Origin: an uncultured Mycoplasmataceae bacterium
GTDB lineage: Bacteria > Bacillota_I > Bacilli_A > Mycoplasmatales > Hepatoplasmataceae
Reading direction: 5' to 3'
Assembly (NCBI GenBank): GCA_947330515.1
Contig: CAMZOE010000010.1
Span: 1-64,000 of the forward strand
DNA length: 64,000 bases
Shown: positions 18,608 to 32,102 of the stretch, piece by piece
Numbering within the stretch: the stretch's first letter is position 1
How the letters are laid out: every line of letters starts with the position of its first letter
The notes under the pieces: generated by a model
The model's database searches: none
What the model was told of the DNA's origin: nothing
The model's input: only the letters and a program-made list of their open reading frames with translations
Made by a program: the position numbers and the translations under genes

Positions 18608-20791
18608 TTATTTTTCCCTTACCTTTCTTTGTAAGACAAAATGTTCTTTGTTAATTTCTTTAAAATCATATTCTGTAAACGGTGTTTCACATGTCTCTTC
18701 TCAAATAATTTCTTTATCTTCTAAATTGTCTCCTTTTATAAGATCACTTACAATTTTTTTTGTAATTGGATGTAAAGGATTATTTAAAATTTCTGAAGTT
18801 TTTCCATCTTCAATAATTTTTCCGTTATGTAAAACAACAATTCTTTGTGTAAGAGCATTTAGAAAAGCTAAATTATTAGAAATAAATATTAATGATGTTT
18901 GTTTAAAATGAAATAATTTTTGAAATAATTTTTCTAATTCATTTTGACTTATTAAATCTAATGAAGAAGTAATTTCATCCGCAATAATAAATTTAGGTTC
19001 TAAAAGAAGTGATCTAATCAGAAGAACTTTTTGTTGTTCACCACCAGAAAGTTCTTGAGGATATTTATTTAAAACCTCTATTGGAAGTTTTAAAGCATCA
19101 AACATTTCTTCTACTTTTTGATCATAAAATTTTTTCTGTGATTTTGGTTCTTGAAGTAATTTTTCAGTATTTGAAATTTTTACTTTTAAAGTAGAAATTG
19201 TCTTTAATAAATTTTCATCTTCAATGGAATTTAATCAAGTATCCATTTTTTCTTTTGCTACTTCATTAAAAACAAACTCATAATTTTCCATAATTTCTTC
19301 TTCAGGAGAATTAATTACAAAATTTTCAATTAAATCTTTTAATAAAGATAACGTTTTTTTATAATTTTCTTGCTTAATTTTATTTTCTTTTAAAAAACTT
19401 TTTCTTTTATAAAGAAAAATTCAGTTATTAAAAGCAATTTTATTTTTAAAGTTTTTTTTCATAAAAGTTTTTATTTTTTTATTAAAAATTTTTAAAGTTT
19501 TTTCATCAATTGATTTTAGAGTTATGTTTACTTCTTTTAAAAATTCAAAATAAAGTGTTTCAAAATTAGTTAAAAAAACAATTGTTTGTTTTAAAGTATC
19601 TTCTTCATAATAAAAATATTCTGTAGCTTCAGAGGTTTTACTCCTTGGTTTTTCTTGTAATAAAGCAAGTTTAACTTTAGCATCATTTTTAAAAACTTCA
19701 AAATAATGATGATTTTTTTTAATCATTTGAAAAAGATTTTCAATAAAATCTCATCAAATTTGAGAAGCAAAAAAACCTTCTTCTTGAGAAAATTTTTCTA
19801 TCAATGAAAGTAAAACATAATAATAATTATAAAGAAAAAAAGGTGAAGAATTACGACGTTTTTCATTAATAATAATTTTATCAGCAAACATTTTTATTAA
19901 CTTTTTAATAACATCTTCTCATGGTAAATTTTCTTCTAAAAAGAAAATTTCAGATAAAAGATTTTGTTTAACTATTTCATCAAAAAAACTTGCAAATAAT
20001 TTTTCAAAATCTTGTCTTTCTTCCTCTTTAGAAGAAGAATTAAATTTTTTGAATGTATGAAAATATTGTTTAAGATTTTTAAAATTAGAAATATTTGCTG
20101 AATGAATTTCAATTAAATTTGAAATTTCTTCTTCTTTATTTTCTTTTTTAAAAATAGAAATTCGCTTTTGTTCTTGGAGTAATTTAAAAGTAATTTGTTC
20201 TAACTCTTTATTATATTTTTGATATGATTCATAATTAAATAAATATTCTTGAAAGGAAAGATTATCATTTTTTAAAAAAGATTTAGTTTCTTTAAATATT
20301 TCTTTTCTAAAAAGAATAATAAATTCATCAAGGGTTGATTTTTCTCTCTTAAAAAGAAATTGTTGATTATACCGATTAAGATTTTTTTTATAACTAATTA
20401 GTTCTTCTTGTAAATGTTTTTGAAGTTTATCAAAGTTTTTTATTGGAAGGTAAATTATTTCTTTTACTTTTCTTGTTTTTCCAAATATTGCTAAAGGATT
20501 TTGAAAAATATATTCTCCAGATTCATAAATTCAATCACATTTTTTAGTATTTTGACAATTAATATTTTTTTCAAGAACTTTATTTTGGATAATAATTTCA
20601 CCTTCTTTATAAGAATATAAACCAAAAATGGTTTTCGCAAGAAGTGATTTTCCTGAACCTGTTTCTCCAATAATACCTATTTTTTCACCTTCTTTTAATT
20701 TAAAATTAAAATTTTGAAAAAATGGTTTTTGTGTTTTTTCATTTTTAAAATTAGTTGTAACATCTTTTAGTTCAATAATATTTCTTTTCAT
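18608..20791 (-). CDS. oppF: Oligopeptide ABC transporter ATP-binding protein OppF with long internal insertion
   Basis: Walker A GETGSGKS, Q-loop YIFQNP, then ~400+ aa charged insertion before ELSGGEQQKVLLIRSLLLEPKFIIADEITSSLD; 728 codons. Confidence 0.9.
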
Positions 20792-20935
20792 TTTTTACCT
20801 TTTTTTCTTTAAATTTGATAATCTTTTTTTCTTACCTTATTTTATATATTATATAAGTTAATTAATCAATGTATTTTTATCTTTATTTTATTTTAAAAAA
20901 TTAGTTTTGAATAAATAATATTTTATAATAAAAAT

Positions 20936-21925
20936 TTAATTTTGTTTTTTAAAAATTTTTTTAATTTCTTTTGGTTCTTGGAAGGAAAATTTATTTGTAT
21001 ATAATCAAGAATAAACACTATGATTAGGGTTTAATTTTACCTCAGGGGGGAATAAAAATCTATCTAAATTTAAAGAATAAACTTCTTCATAAAAAGGTTT
21101 TGAAAAATCTAAATTACTACGTGAAGAAAAATATGGATTATATTTTAAAAGATCTCAAGAATAAGGATGTTTTGGATTATAAATAATTTCATCTTTTGTT
21201 CCTTTTTCAACAATTCTTCCTTCCTTCAAAATAATTAAATCATCACATACCTTTGAAAGAAAATCAATATCATGAGAAATAACCATAAAACTTTTATTTG
21301 TTTTCTTTTTAAGAAAAAGAATAATTTCAACAATTTGTTTTTTAGAAATTAAATCCATATTAGCAATTGGTTCATCAAATAAAATAATTTTAGCATTTGT
21401 TATCAAAATTAATGCAATTACAATTTTTTGAATAGTACCATTAGACAATTGAAACGGATATTTATCTAGAATTTTATATGGTTCATCGATTTTAAATTTT
21501 TTTAATTGCTTATAAGCTTTTTGAGTAACAACAGTTTTATTAGTTATTTGATGATGAATTTTATACATATCTTGAAATTGCTGAATAATTTTTTTATTTG
21601 GATTAAAAGAATTAGAAGGATTTTGAAACACTTGAGAAATAAAGTTTTTTCTTAATTTTGATTTTTCTCATTCTTTTTCATTAAAATGAGTAACATCAAT
21701 ATCATTAATTAATATTGATCCATTAATGATATTGATGTTTTTATTGATACCAACAATTGATGAAAAAATAGTAGATTTTCCAGAACCATTATTACCAATA
21801 ATTCCTATTGACTTATTTGTATTTAAAGAAAAAGAAATATTTTCAAGCATCAAACGATTGCTAGAATTTAAAATCTTTAGATTTTTTACTTCCAAAAGAA
21901 GTTTTCCATAACTATTTGTGGACAT
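20936..21925 (-). CDS. oppD: Oligopeptide ABC transporter ATP-binding protein OppD
   Basis: GNNGSGKST, MFQNPSNSFNPNKK, QLSNGTIQKIVIALILITNAKIILFDEPIANMD; 330 codons. Confidence 0.92.
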
Positions 21926-22895
21926 AATTTTCCTTTTTAATTATTGGTTTAAGAAGTACTTCTTCAAAAGTATAAATTAATAATTGAACAATAATTACAA
22001 TCCCTAAAAGAAAAAATAAAGGAATTAGTAATTGCATAGGATGATTTAAAAAATTGATTCTTCCATCTTTTAGTAAAGAACCAATAGTTGGTACTTCAGG
22101 AATAGTAAGTCCTAAAATACCAAGAACAGATTCTGCAAAAATCATTCTTGAAAAAGTACTTGCAGAATTAAGTAAAAGTGAAGTAGATGAAAAAACCAAT
22201 AAAGTAGAAAAAAGTTGTGGTTTTGAAAAACCATTTAATATTTTTGAGGTAATATAATCACTATTTCTCAATCTTGAAGTATTAGCACGAATTTGTTGAG
22301 AAGTAGTAACTCAACCAGTAAGAACAAGAGAAAATAGCATTACTAAAAAAGATGGTTCAAAAATAGAACTAAAAATAATCAATACTAAAAGTGATGGAAA
22401 AGCATAAAGAATTTTAATAATGTATTTAAAATATTTATCAAAAGTCTCATAATATCCACTCAACAAACCAACAACAATTGCAATAAAAATATTAATTATA
22501 CTTGCAGTAATTGCTAGTGTTAAAGAAAATCTAACACCTCCAATAACCCTTGAAAAAAAATCACGTCCTAAGATATCAGTACCAAATAAATGTTCAAAAC
22601 TAACACCTGCATTTACATTATTTGGATCTGTAGTATAAGGATCATAGAAGGAAAATAATGGTAAAAATAAGATTAAAAGAAGAAAAATAATTAAAGAAGT
22701 AAAAAGAAAAATTGTTAACTTTTTAGAAAAAAAAGCAACAAAAGTTTCTCTTCATTTAGAAATATAATAAGTATTTGAAATTTTTGTGCTTTCATTAATA
22801 TGATATTTTTCTAAAGTAAAAAGAAATTCTTCTTCAAGAAAAATATTTTTATTTTCTACTTTTATTTTATTATTATCTTTTTTAAAGAACTTCAT
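21912..22895 (-). CDS. oppC: Oligopeptide ABC transporter permease OppC
   Basis: HLFGTDILGRDFFSRVIGGVRFSLTLAI typical of OppC/DppC; 328 codons. Confidence 0.92.
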
Positions 22896-23910
22896 TTTTA
22901 TACCTCATTCTTGGATCAGCGAAAGCAAGAACTATATCTCTAATTGCAAAAGAAATAACAATAAAAATAGTGTAAAAAGTAATTGTGCTTAATAATAATG
23001 GTTGATTGTAATAATAAATTGAATCCACTATCATTGTTCCACTTCCAGGAACTGAAAAAATATTTTCTAAAGCTATTGAACCAAATAAATTAGTAACTAC
23101 CAATAAAGGAAGATAATTAATTATTGCGTAAAATGAAGGAAGTAAATTTTCTTTTCAAAAAATTTGATTATTAGTTTTTCCTTGCATTTTAGAAAATTGA
23201 TTAAAAGTCATTGCTTTTTCTCTTCTTATTCCATTTTTTAAATATCTTGCATAACCAAATGCTAGTGGAATAGACATAATAACTGCAAGAAGAAAAATAA
23301 TGTAAAAAGTATTATTAAAATATAAACTTGGAATTCCTAATTTTACTGAAATAATCATCATTAATAAACCTAAAATAAAAGAAGGAAGAGAAAATGCAAT
23401 AACAAAAGAAAGTGCATTTACAAATAAACCATAAAAATTTTTTCTATTTGCAATTCATATTCCCATGGGAATACCAAAAAGAAAAGAAATTGCTAGTGCC
23501 ATAAAACCAATAGAAATTGAAAGAAAAAAATGTCCTCAAAAAAAATTATTAATTGGTTCACCAGTCATTCATGAATATCCCATAGTTGAAGAAAAAAAAT
23601 CTTTAAATGAGAAGAAATATTTTTGTAAAAGAGAAAAATTAGGACCAACATGAAATAATTGTTGTAAATATAAAACCATCTCTGGTTGGCCACTTTGAAT
23701 TGCTTCAGAAATTAATGATGGTTCACCAGGAATTAAATTAAATAAAAAAAATGTTAAAGAAAAAACTATAAAAACGATTAAAAAAAGTTGAACTACTCAT
23801 TTAAAAAGTAACCATGACTTTTTTATATACTTAGGATTTATTGTATTAAGTGGGTTTTTACTAACCTGTTTTTGTAATTTTTCTAATGGTAATAAATATT
23901 CTCTAGACAT
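22882..23910 (-). CDS. oppB: Oligopeptide ABC transporter permease OppB
   Basis: LFGSIALENIFSVPGSGTMIVDSIYYYNQPLL; multi-TM; 343 codons. Confidence 0.9.
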
Positions 23911-26335
23911 TTTTTAAAACTTCCTTTCAATAATTATCATTTTTAAGTTTTTTTCAATCAAAAGCAATAATTCATGTTTTCTCGCCAGTTAATGTATTTC
24001 CTTCAAAATAAATATGATTTGGATTTGAAAAAGATAGTTCGTTGTTAACAACAATAATTGGAACAGAATTTTTAATAATTAATTCTAATGTTAAATAAAT
24101 AATTAACTTTTGAAATTGATTTTGAAAACTATCATATTCATAATATGAAATACCATTTATTAAAGAGTTTTTAGTGGTAAAAAAACTTTCTAATTCGGAA
24201 TGATTTTTTATAAAAATATTATTTTTTTCAAGTAAAAAAATCATAAAATTATCAACAGTATCGATAACATTTTTTGAAAGTTCTTTTCCTTGATAAGTGA
24301 TCATTGAAAAATTATTACTATTATCATAAAATGATGAAATACCATCATTAAATAATTTTCTTGCAAGATTTGGATTATTATATAAATTATTATCAAAAGA
24401 GTAGTCAGAACCATTTCAATAAGTTCAACTATTGCTAACATTAATACTTCTATCATTATTTTTTTTATTGAAAACTCTTAAAAAATTTCAAGAATCTAAA
24501 AAATCTAAAGAAATTTTTTGTGAAGTAAGATCTCAATCATCTGTATTATGATATTTATTTCAATATGAAGCCGTTGGATCAACGTCGAGAGTAAAAGTAA
24601 CTTCTTGAGAAAAATTTAAAGCAGGATTTGAAAGTGAATGAACAAGACTATGATAGATATAATCACTTTGTCCATCCTTTGTGGCAAAAGTAAGATTTAA
24701 AGGCTTTTCTTTACTTGGTAAAGGTAAACCTAATTGTTCCATATCACTTAAAAATATTTCTCAATAATAATTAGCAAGCTTAATATTAACACTAGGGTCT
24801 TTTGATAATTGATTTTCTTTAAGTTTATTTTTTCTTGATTCTAAAGAATAATATTCCAAGCTTTCTTTTTGAGAAATATTTTTATGTTGATAATTAATAT
24901 CACAAGCATAATCAATTAAATCTTGATTATCATAACTAAATGTTCTTGTTGGAGAAAAAGTAGTAGTCCCAAGAAGATTATTGATTCCTTGAAAATTATA
25001 ATAATCATTTTGATTAAAAGCATAGAAAAATGCTCTCCTAAAATTAGGATCGCGATAATATAATGAAGCATTTGATGAATTAGTTTTATTTAAATTAAAA
25101 ACAATAAAAGTTGTTGATGGACTAGTAAGAGATTTGTTTAAATAAACTTTTGCTTTTTTATTTTTTCTAATTATTTCTCCATCTTTATTATTTGAAAATA
25201 CATAAGAAACATTATCATTATTAAAATTACTTAAAGATGTGGATATCTCTTTAGTAACACGATATTGAATTTTCTTTGAACTAACAAGATTAGCATATCG
25301 ATAATAATTATTTTTTTCAGCCTCAAAACCATATAAACTATCAAATTTTTTTAATTGATATGGACCATTACTTAAAAATGTATTTTCACTATAACCAAAA
25401 TTTCAAATAGGTTTATCAAAACCGATTTGTTTATATCATCATTCTTGATTTAATGGCATAAACGCCGGGGATACCAATAAAGAAGGAAATAATTCATTAG
25501 GATGATTAAGATTAAATTGTATAAAAGATTTTTCTTCATTATTTACAGAATCATAATAAATAATTCCAGGACCTTCGGTTAAACCATAAAATTTTTGAGT
25601 AACTTCATTTGCTTCTTCTTTAGAACTAGCTTCTAAAAAAAAATTATTTGCTGTTTTAGTCAACCCATAAAAACCATTATTTGGATTATTATCTAAATCT
25701 CTTTCTTCAGTTTTAAAAGAATTAAAAACCTCATCAATTCCTTTAATATCAGAATATTGATAAAGATATCTTGATGATGAAGATGCATTATTAACATCTA
25801 AGTGTTTTGAAATACCAAAAGCAAAATCTTTTGCTTTTAAAGAGCTACCATTTGATCATTTAGTATTAAGTAAATTAAAACGAAAAATATCATGTGAAAG
25901 ATTAGTTTCAATTTCAGAAACAACTCCAAGAGAATATTTATTTGCTTTTAAAGGTACAAACTCTCCCAAAGGAATAAAATTTTTATCCATTACTTTATAT
26001 TTCAAAGGCATATATAAATCTTTGATTTGTGAAAAAGTCTCTTCTGAAGCAACTTTCATTTTATTTATTGCATAATTGTTAGAAATAAAATAATTTTCAT
26101 CTTCATTACTACCATCTTCAAAATTAACAGATGTTTTTACAAGACCTTCAATAAATGGAGTAGAAACTTTGGCTTCTAAAGAATTACCATCAAGATAATT
26201 AATAGTAGTAACTTTATTTCCTAAAATTATCATATCAAAAGTAGAAAGGTTATTTTTATATAAAAAACCTAATCCAAGTAAAAACAAAAGAAGAAGAAAA
26301 ACCGAGAGAAAAAACGCAACTGTTTTTGACCTTAT
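23903..26335 (-). CDS. oppA: Oligopeptide-binding protein OppA-like, N-terminal TM anchor (start codon uncertain)
   Basis: Same-frame ORFs from 23903 to 26287 extend upstream through a hydrophobic N-terminus with no ATG. Candidate starts are ATA (26335), ATT (26344) or TTG (26287). Lies directly upstream of oppB. Confidence 0.82.
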
Positions 26336-26416
26336 AAATTTAATTGTCCACCTCGCATATTAACTATTTATTAAAATTATATAATATGTAGAATTAAAAC
26401 TTTTAAATTGAAAAAA

Positions 26417-27352
26417 TTATCAATAATTGTCTTTATTCTTTTTATTAAATTTTGTAGATAAATTAATTAAAAAATATCATGTTAAAAGATAAGAAGGAAT
26501 GATATAAGAACTTTTTAATAACCTTGGAATAAAAACATATTTAAATGAAGGTGCTCATAAATTTACATCTGCAACTGAAGAAAAAATATTCCCTAAAATT
26601 AATCTATAAATAACCGCAATGAATAACAAGTACTTTAATAAAGCTATTTTTTCATATTGATTTCTTTTTATTAATAAAAAGAAGATTAATTCATAAAACA
26701 AAATTGAAAAGAAAGAAGTAAGAATTAATGTCTGATAAACAATTCCTTTTAAAATATCCCTATTTAAATAACCATAAATAGCACTAAAAAAGAAAAGTAA
26801 TAAAAACATCCCTTGAATAAAAAAGAAATCCAAAAATATATGTTTTTGGAAATTATTGTTTTGAGAAACATTTTCTTTTGTTTTCATTTTTTTATATTTA
26901 AAAGCAACATTTCCTGCTATCAATCCTAAAAGAGGAAATTGTAAAGCGTACAATAATTGTCAAATTCATCCTTGAACAATTAATATTCTTGTTGTATCTG
27001 CAATAAGTGCATAAAAAAAAGCTTCTATCGGACCAAAAAGAAATGCAATTAAAATAACTGTAGCACTATCAAAATTAAGAAAAATGAAATGATCAAGTGC
27101 CTGAAAAGAAGTAAGAAATGATTGAAGCAAAAATAAGGCAAAAAACATTCCCATAATTGTTATTTTTTTTGTTGTAAAAAGAATAATATTATGTTTCTTA
27201 TAATATTTAAAATTCTTAAATAAAACTATTACTATCAACAATATTGAAATTACAGCAATAATAATTGTTGGAATTAACAAAATTTGATTAGTATTTTTAA
27301 AAAAAGTTTTTAGTGTTTTCACCTCATATTTATTTATGAAACAATTATACAT
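26417..27352 (-). CDS. ECF transporter S component-like membrane protein
   Basis: 312 codons through TGA; multi-TM with FDSATVILIAFLFGPIEAFFYALIADTTRIL, resembling folate/vitamin S components. Confidence 0.65.
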
Positions 27353-27426
27353 TAATAATATAAAACACTTAAATCAAACAATTTTTTTAAAGTTGATTAT
27401 TAAACTATACTAGTTCTAATATAAAA

Positions 27427-27477
27427 ACACCTATAATAAAATCATCTTTTAAGTTAAAAGATGATTATTATAGGTGT
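27427..27477 (-). terminator. Long stem-loop terminator downstream of tyrS
   Basis: ACACCTATAATAA..TCATCTTTTAA-CTT-AAAAGATGATTTTATTATAGGTGT followed by TTTTAT on the minus strand. Confidence 0.75.
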
Positions 27478-27491
27478 CTATTTTAAATGGA

Positions 27492-28775
27492 TTAATTTTC
27501 TAATTTAAATAAATATTTTTTCTTTTTACCATAATCAACAATAAAGTAAGAACTTTCATTATTGATTAATTTTTTTAAATTTTGTTTAGAAAAATTAATT
27601 TCTTCAATAACTTCGTTATTTATTTTCATTGCTTTTTGATTAATAAATTCACTCGCTTCGCGTTTAGAACTAATTATTTTTAAAGAAATAAGTTTTTCAA
27701 CTATAGTTTCTTCATCATCTAAAGCTATTGTAAAAAATGGCAATTGTGTTTCTAACATTTTATAATCATCTAAAGATAATTTTTCATATTCTCGTTTAAA
27801 AAGTCATTGAGAAATATCTACTGCATTTTGATAACTATTAACATTATAAAAAGTATCTAAAAAGCGTTTTGCTAATTCTTTTTGAAAAAATCTTTGATGT
27901 GGTGCTTCTTGGTGAAGAATTTTAATTTTAAGATATTCTTCTTCTTTAATTAAAGTTAATTTTTTTAATAAATCTTCCGCAAGCACATCACTTAAATTAA
28001 AAAAGTATTGATAAAAACGATAAGAAGGAACAAGATCTTCATTAACTCATAATGGTTGTCCTTCACTTTTTCCTATTTTTTTTCCGGATTCATCAACTAA
28101 AAGATTAGTAGTAATCCCAAAAACATTATTATTTATAGAATTAGTTTTTCCAATTAGTTCAATTCCTGATAAAATATTTCCTCATTGGTCGGAACCACCA
28201 ATTTGTAATTTACAATTATGTTTTTTATTGAGAAAAAAGAAATCTATTGCTTGAAATAATTGGTAAGAAAATTCTGTATAAGAAATTCCTGTTGTTTCAA
28301 GACGTTTTTTTACCATATCTTTAGCAAGCATACGGTTAACATTAAAATGTTTTCCAAAATCACGATAAAAATCGATAATTGAAATCCCTTCATAAAAGGT
28401 TTTATTATTAATAATAAGGTAATCTTTTATATTTAGCTTATCGCAAAGATAATTAATTCTTTTTTCAATATTAATTACGTTTTCTTCAATAATATTTTCT
28501 CGTAATAAAACTCGCTCGCTAGTTTTTCCAGAAGGATCACCAATCGATCCAGTAAATCCACCAATAATAAATATTGGTTTAAAATTAAATTCTTCTTGAA
28601 TTAATTTAACAGAAATAAAAGGAAGTAAGTGACCTAAATGAAGTTCAGGTCCAGTAGGATCTATCCCAACATAAAAAGAAACTTTTTTTGAATCTTCTCT
28701 AGCAATTATTCCTTTCAAAACTTCTTCTGAAGTAATATCTTTAAAAATACCTCTTCAATTAAATTTTTTCATCAT
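27492..28775 (-). CDS. tyrS: Tyrosyl-tRNA synthetase
   Basis: YVGIDPTGPELHLGHLLPFI, QIGGSDQWGN, KKIGKSEGQPLW, C-terminal S4 domain; three same-frame ORFs joined. Confidence 0.96.
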
Positions 28776-29178
28776 TGTCATCTTTTAGTTTTATTCTTTC
28801 TATTGTTTCAGTATAATCAAAATTTTCTTTTTGAGTTTTTATCGATTCTTGGATAGAAGATAAAATTACATAAATTTCATCTTTCATAAAAGAAAGTTTT
28901 TCTTCAGGGACTTCTATTTTATTTAATTCATCAAGTTTTTCTTTAAATAAATCTAATGAAATTTTTAAATTAACAACAATATCATCCATTTCAAAATTTA
29001 AATTATTATTTTGCATAAATACTAAAATATTACTTTTAATATCTCTAATTATTGGTTTAATCTTATACATAAGTTCATTATAATTTTGTTTTACTTTACT
29101 ATGTTCATTAGATTTTTCTAAATAAATTCCAATAAGTAAACCTGTACTTATTAAAAGAAAATCCTTATAAATTGACAT
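28759..29178 (-). CDS. Hypothetical protein with N-terminal hydrophobic segment
   Basis: Intact 139-aa ORF overlapping tyrS start. Confidence 0.7.
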   Translation of the reverse strand: MSIYKDFLLISTGLLIGIYLEKSNEHSKVKQNYNELMYKIKPIIRDIKSNILVFMQNNNLNFEMDDIVVNLKISLDLFKEKLDELNKIEVPEEKLSFMKDEIYVILSSIQESIKTQKENFDYTETIERIKLKDDNDEKI

Positions 29179-29214
29179 TAATAACCTTCTTTACCTTAAT
29201 AAATATCTTCTTTA

Positions 29215-29913
29215 TTATTTTTTTTCTGAATTATCTAAATATGAATCTTCTTCATACAATTCTTTTTTTTCAAATTCTTTAGTTCCTTTTGAACTATCTT
29301 CTTTTCCTTTTAAACTATCATCTTTTTCTTCTGAACTATTTTTCAGATTAGTTTTGAATCGGTCATTTTCTAAATCAATCTCTGTTTCTGATTCAAAAAT
29401 TTTTCCTTTTTTAAAAGTTTTTGTATCTTCTACTGTAGTTTCTTTATCTTCTTTGATAATAATAATTTCTTCTTCGAACTCTTTGTCTTGACTTTTTTTA
29501 TTGTTTTTAGCTGTTTGTTTTTTATCTCAAATACTATTAAATTGAGACAAAATACTTTGAAAAAGTTTAATTAAAGAAGTTTGATTGTTTTTTAACATTT
29601 TATAAATATTTAAAACTGATTTATTTGCAATAACATCTGCAGTAATTGCATAATTAGAAACTTTATTAATTAAATCAACAGTAGGAGTAAGTGCTTCTAC
29701 TTTATAAGTAATATCTTCAACTAAATAATCAACTTTTTGAGCAATAATATTCATTCTTCTAACAAATAAAATAACAACAATGAAGATAACAATAAGTGCA
29801 ATAAGAGCAATAACTCCTAAAAAAGAAAGAATTATAATCAATGCATCCTTATTACTTGTTTGTAACAACTCTTTTTGATCTGATAAATTATTAAGTAAAA
29901 TATTTATATTCAT
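29215..29913 (-). CDS. Hypothetical membrane protein (DUF948-like N-terminus, acidic C-terminal tail)
   Basis: 233 codons through one TGA; IIILSFLGVIALIALIVIFIVVILFVRRMNIIAQKVDYLVEDITYKVEALTPTVDLINKVS. Confidence 0.65.
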
Positions 29914-29977
29914 TATATCTCCAATTTATTTAATTTTTTTCTTTAAACTTGAAACACTTCAAACTTCAATTTTAAAA

Positions 29978-31039
29978 CTAAATTTCTAAACTTAAGTCTT
30001 TCGTCAAGATATCAAAAATATTTTTAATTAACTTTTGTGTTTCTTGATAATCATTTAAATCAAATATTACTGACCCACTATGAATATTTCTTACCAATAA
30101 TCCTAATTGAATAACTGGTGTTCCAGCGGCAATTAAAGAATATGCATAAGCATTTGTTCCTCCGTGAGAAAAATAATCTTGATAAGTAATTTTATTAGTT
30201 TTTAAAATCTTTTCAAGAAAAGTAATAGTTTCTAAAGAAGAAATATGTAAGGCATCTTTATGTCTTAAGAAAGTTCCTTTTCCTAAATCACCTTCGCTTT
30301 TTGATGCAGGAAAATCATTAGATGGTGAAGTATCAATTGTAAAAACTAAATCTGGATTTACTTTATAAGTTGCAGTTCTCGCCCCTCTGATACCAACTTC
30401 TTCTTGGACACTACCAACTAGAACTAAATCATATGGTAATTCTTTATCTTTTGTATAATCTGCAATATCTAATAATAATGAAATTCCTACACGATCATCT
30501 GCTGCTTTAGTAATTACACGATTACCATTAAAAATAGTTTCACTATCGAAAACAATAATATTTCCAATTTTTAATTTAAAGTTTTTTTCAATCTCTGCTT
30601 TTGAGACAGCTCCTAAATCAATATACATTTTTTCTATCTCAGGTGCCTTAGCAGAAGGAGCAAGAGGATTTATTGGATAAGTAATAACTCCAACATAATA
30701 TTCACCTTCATTATTATAAATCCTTACTCTTTGATTTAATAGTGATGCATTGTTAATGTATCCATGTGATTCAAATTTTAATAATCCATTTTTAGTAATA
30801 TCTGTAATCATAAATCCCACTTCATCCATATGTGCATCAAATAATAATTTTTTAGCATCTTTTTCATTAGATTTTTTAGTAGCAATGATTGATCCAAGAT
30901 TATCATAGTCAACCTCAAATCCATTTTCTACAAAAACTTTTTCTAAATAATTACTTACATTACTTTCTCGTCCTGATATTCCAGCGACTTCTAATATTTC
31001 TTTTAATCTCTTTTTATTTAATTTCATAAAAATCCTCAC
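29978..31039 (-). CDS. M42-family (glutamyl) aminopeptidase
   Basis: DAHMDEVGFMITDI, AADDRVGISLLLDI, LVGSVQEEVGIRGARTATYKVNPDLVFTIDTSPSNDFP, HSGSVIFDLNDY. Confidence 0.93.
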   Translation of the reverse strand: MRIFMKLNKKRLKEILEVAGISGRESNVSNYLEKVFVENGFEVDYDNLGSIIATKKSNEKDAKKLLFDAHMDEVGFMITDITKNGLLKFESHGYINNASLLNQRVRIYNNEGEYYVGVITYPINPLAPSAKAPEIEKMYIDLGAVSKAEIEKNFKLKIGNIIVFDSETIFNGNRVITKAADDRVGISLLLDIADYTKDKELPYDLVLVGSVQEEVGIRGARTATYKVNPDLVFTIDTSPSNDFPASKSEGDLGKGTFLRHKDALHISSLETITFLEKILKTNKITYQDYFSHGGTNAYAYSLIAAGTPVIQLGLLVRNIHSGSVIFDLNDYQETQKLIKNIFDILTKDLSLEI

Positions 31040-31159
31040 TATTTAATTTTGTAATTGAATTATAGTTTTAATACAACAAATAGTTCAATGAATACTATTA
31101 TTATATAATTAATTTATTACAAAAATAAAGTATTATTAAAATACTAGAAAAGGTAAAAG

Positions 31160-32101
31160 ATGAAAAAGATAGGATTAATATTAGATTCAACATCAAATAA
31201 TTCTAAAAAAGAATTAGCAGAAAGAGGAATTGGATTCATTCCTATTCCTATTACCATCGATGATAAAGAATATTTAGGCGGAATAGACATTCTTACAGAT
31301 GAAATTGAACAAAAATTTATGAATAATCCCAACATGAAAATACACACTTCATCACCGATGCCAAAACACATCATGGAAGCTTTTGATGAAATATTAGAAA
31401 CACATGATGAAGCGATTTATATTGGATTAAGTACTAAATTTTCTTCTACTATACAATTAGTTAAAAGTATAGTAATAGGAAATGATAAATACAATGGAAA
31501 AATTCATGTTTTTGAAAGTAAATATTCTGCTCCATGAACTACATTAATTATTGATGATTTATTAGAATTAATTAAAAATGAAAGTATTGAAACAATTTTT
31601 GAAATTCTAAAAACTCATCAAGAAACTTTAATTGGATATTTATCACCAGGTGATATCGTTCATTTTTACAATGGTGGAAGAATTACTAAAGTTCAATATA
31701 AAACCGCTAAACTTTTAAGAGTTAAACCAATTCTTATTATTAGAGATGGTTTCATCGATCAAAAAGAAACTTTAAAATCAACAAGTATTGATGGTATTAT
31801 TAAAAAAGTTTTTGGTAAGTTTGATGCGTTTATGAAAAATATCCACAATAACGGTTTAAAAAATGCAACTGTTAAAGATATATGATTTTTAACTTTAGGA
31901 AATAAAGAAAATTTATTGAAAGTAAGAGAAAAAATCATGAAAAATGAAAAACTTTATCATGGACAAAAAATTATTGATATTAAATTAGATGCTTCTCAAA
32001 CAGGACATATGGGTCCAAATTCATTTGGAATTTCATTTTACTTGCCTTTAAAATATGTAATAGACCAAAAAATAAACCAAAAAATGAAAGAGGTAAAATA
32101 A
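31160..32101 (+). CDS. DegV family (fatty-acid-binding, FakB-like) protein 1
   Basis: KIGLILDSTSNNSKKELAERGIGFIPIPITIDDKEYLGGIDI; 314 codons through TGA. Confidence 0.9.
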
Positions 32102-32102
32102 T

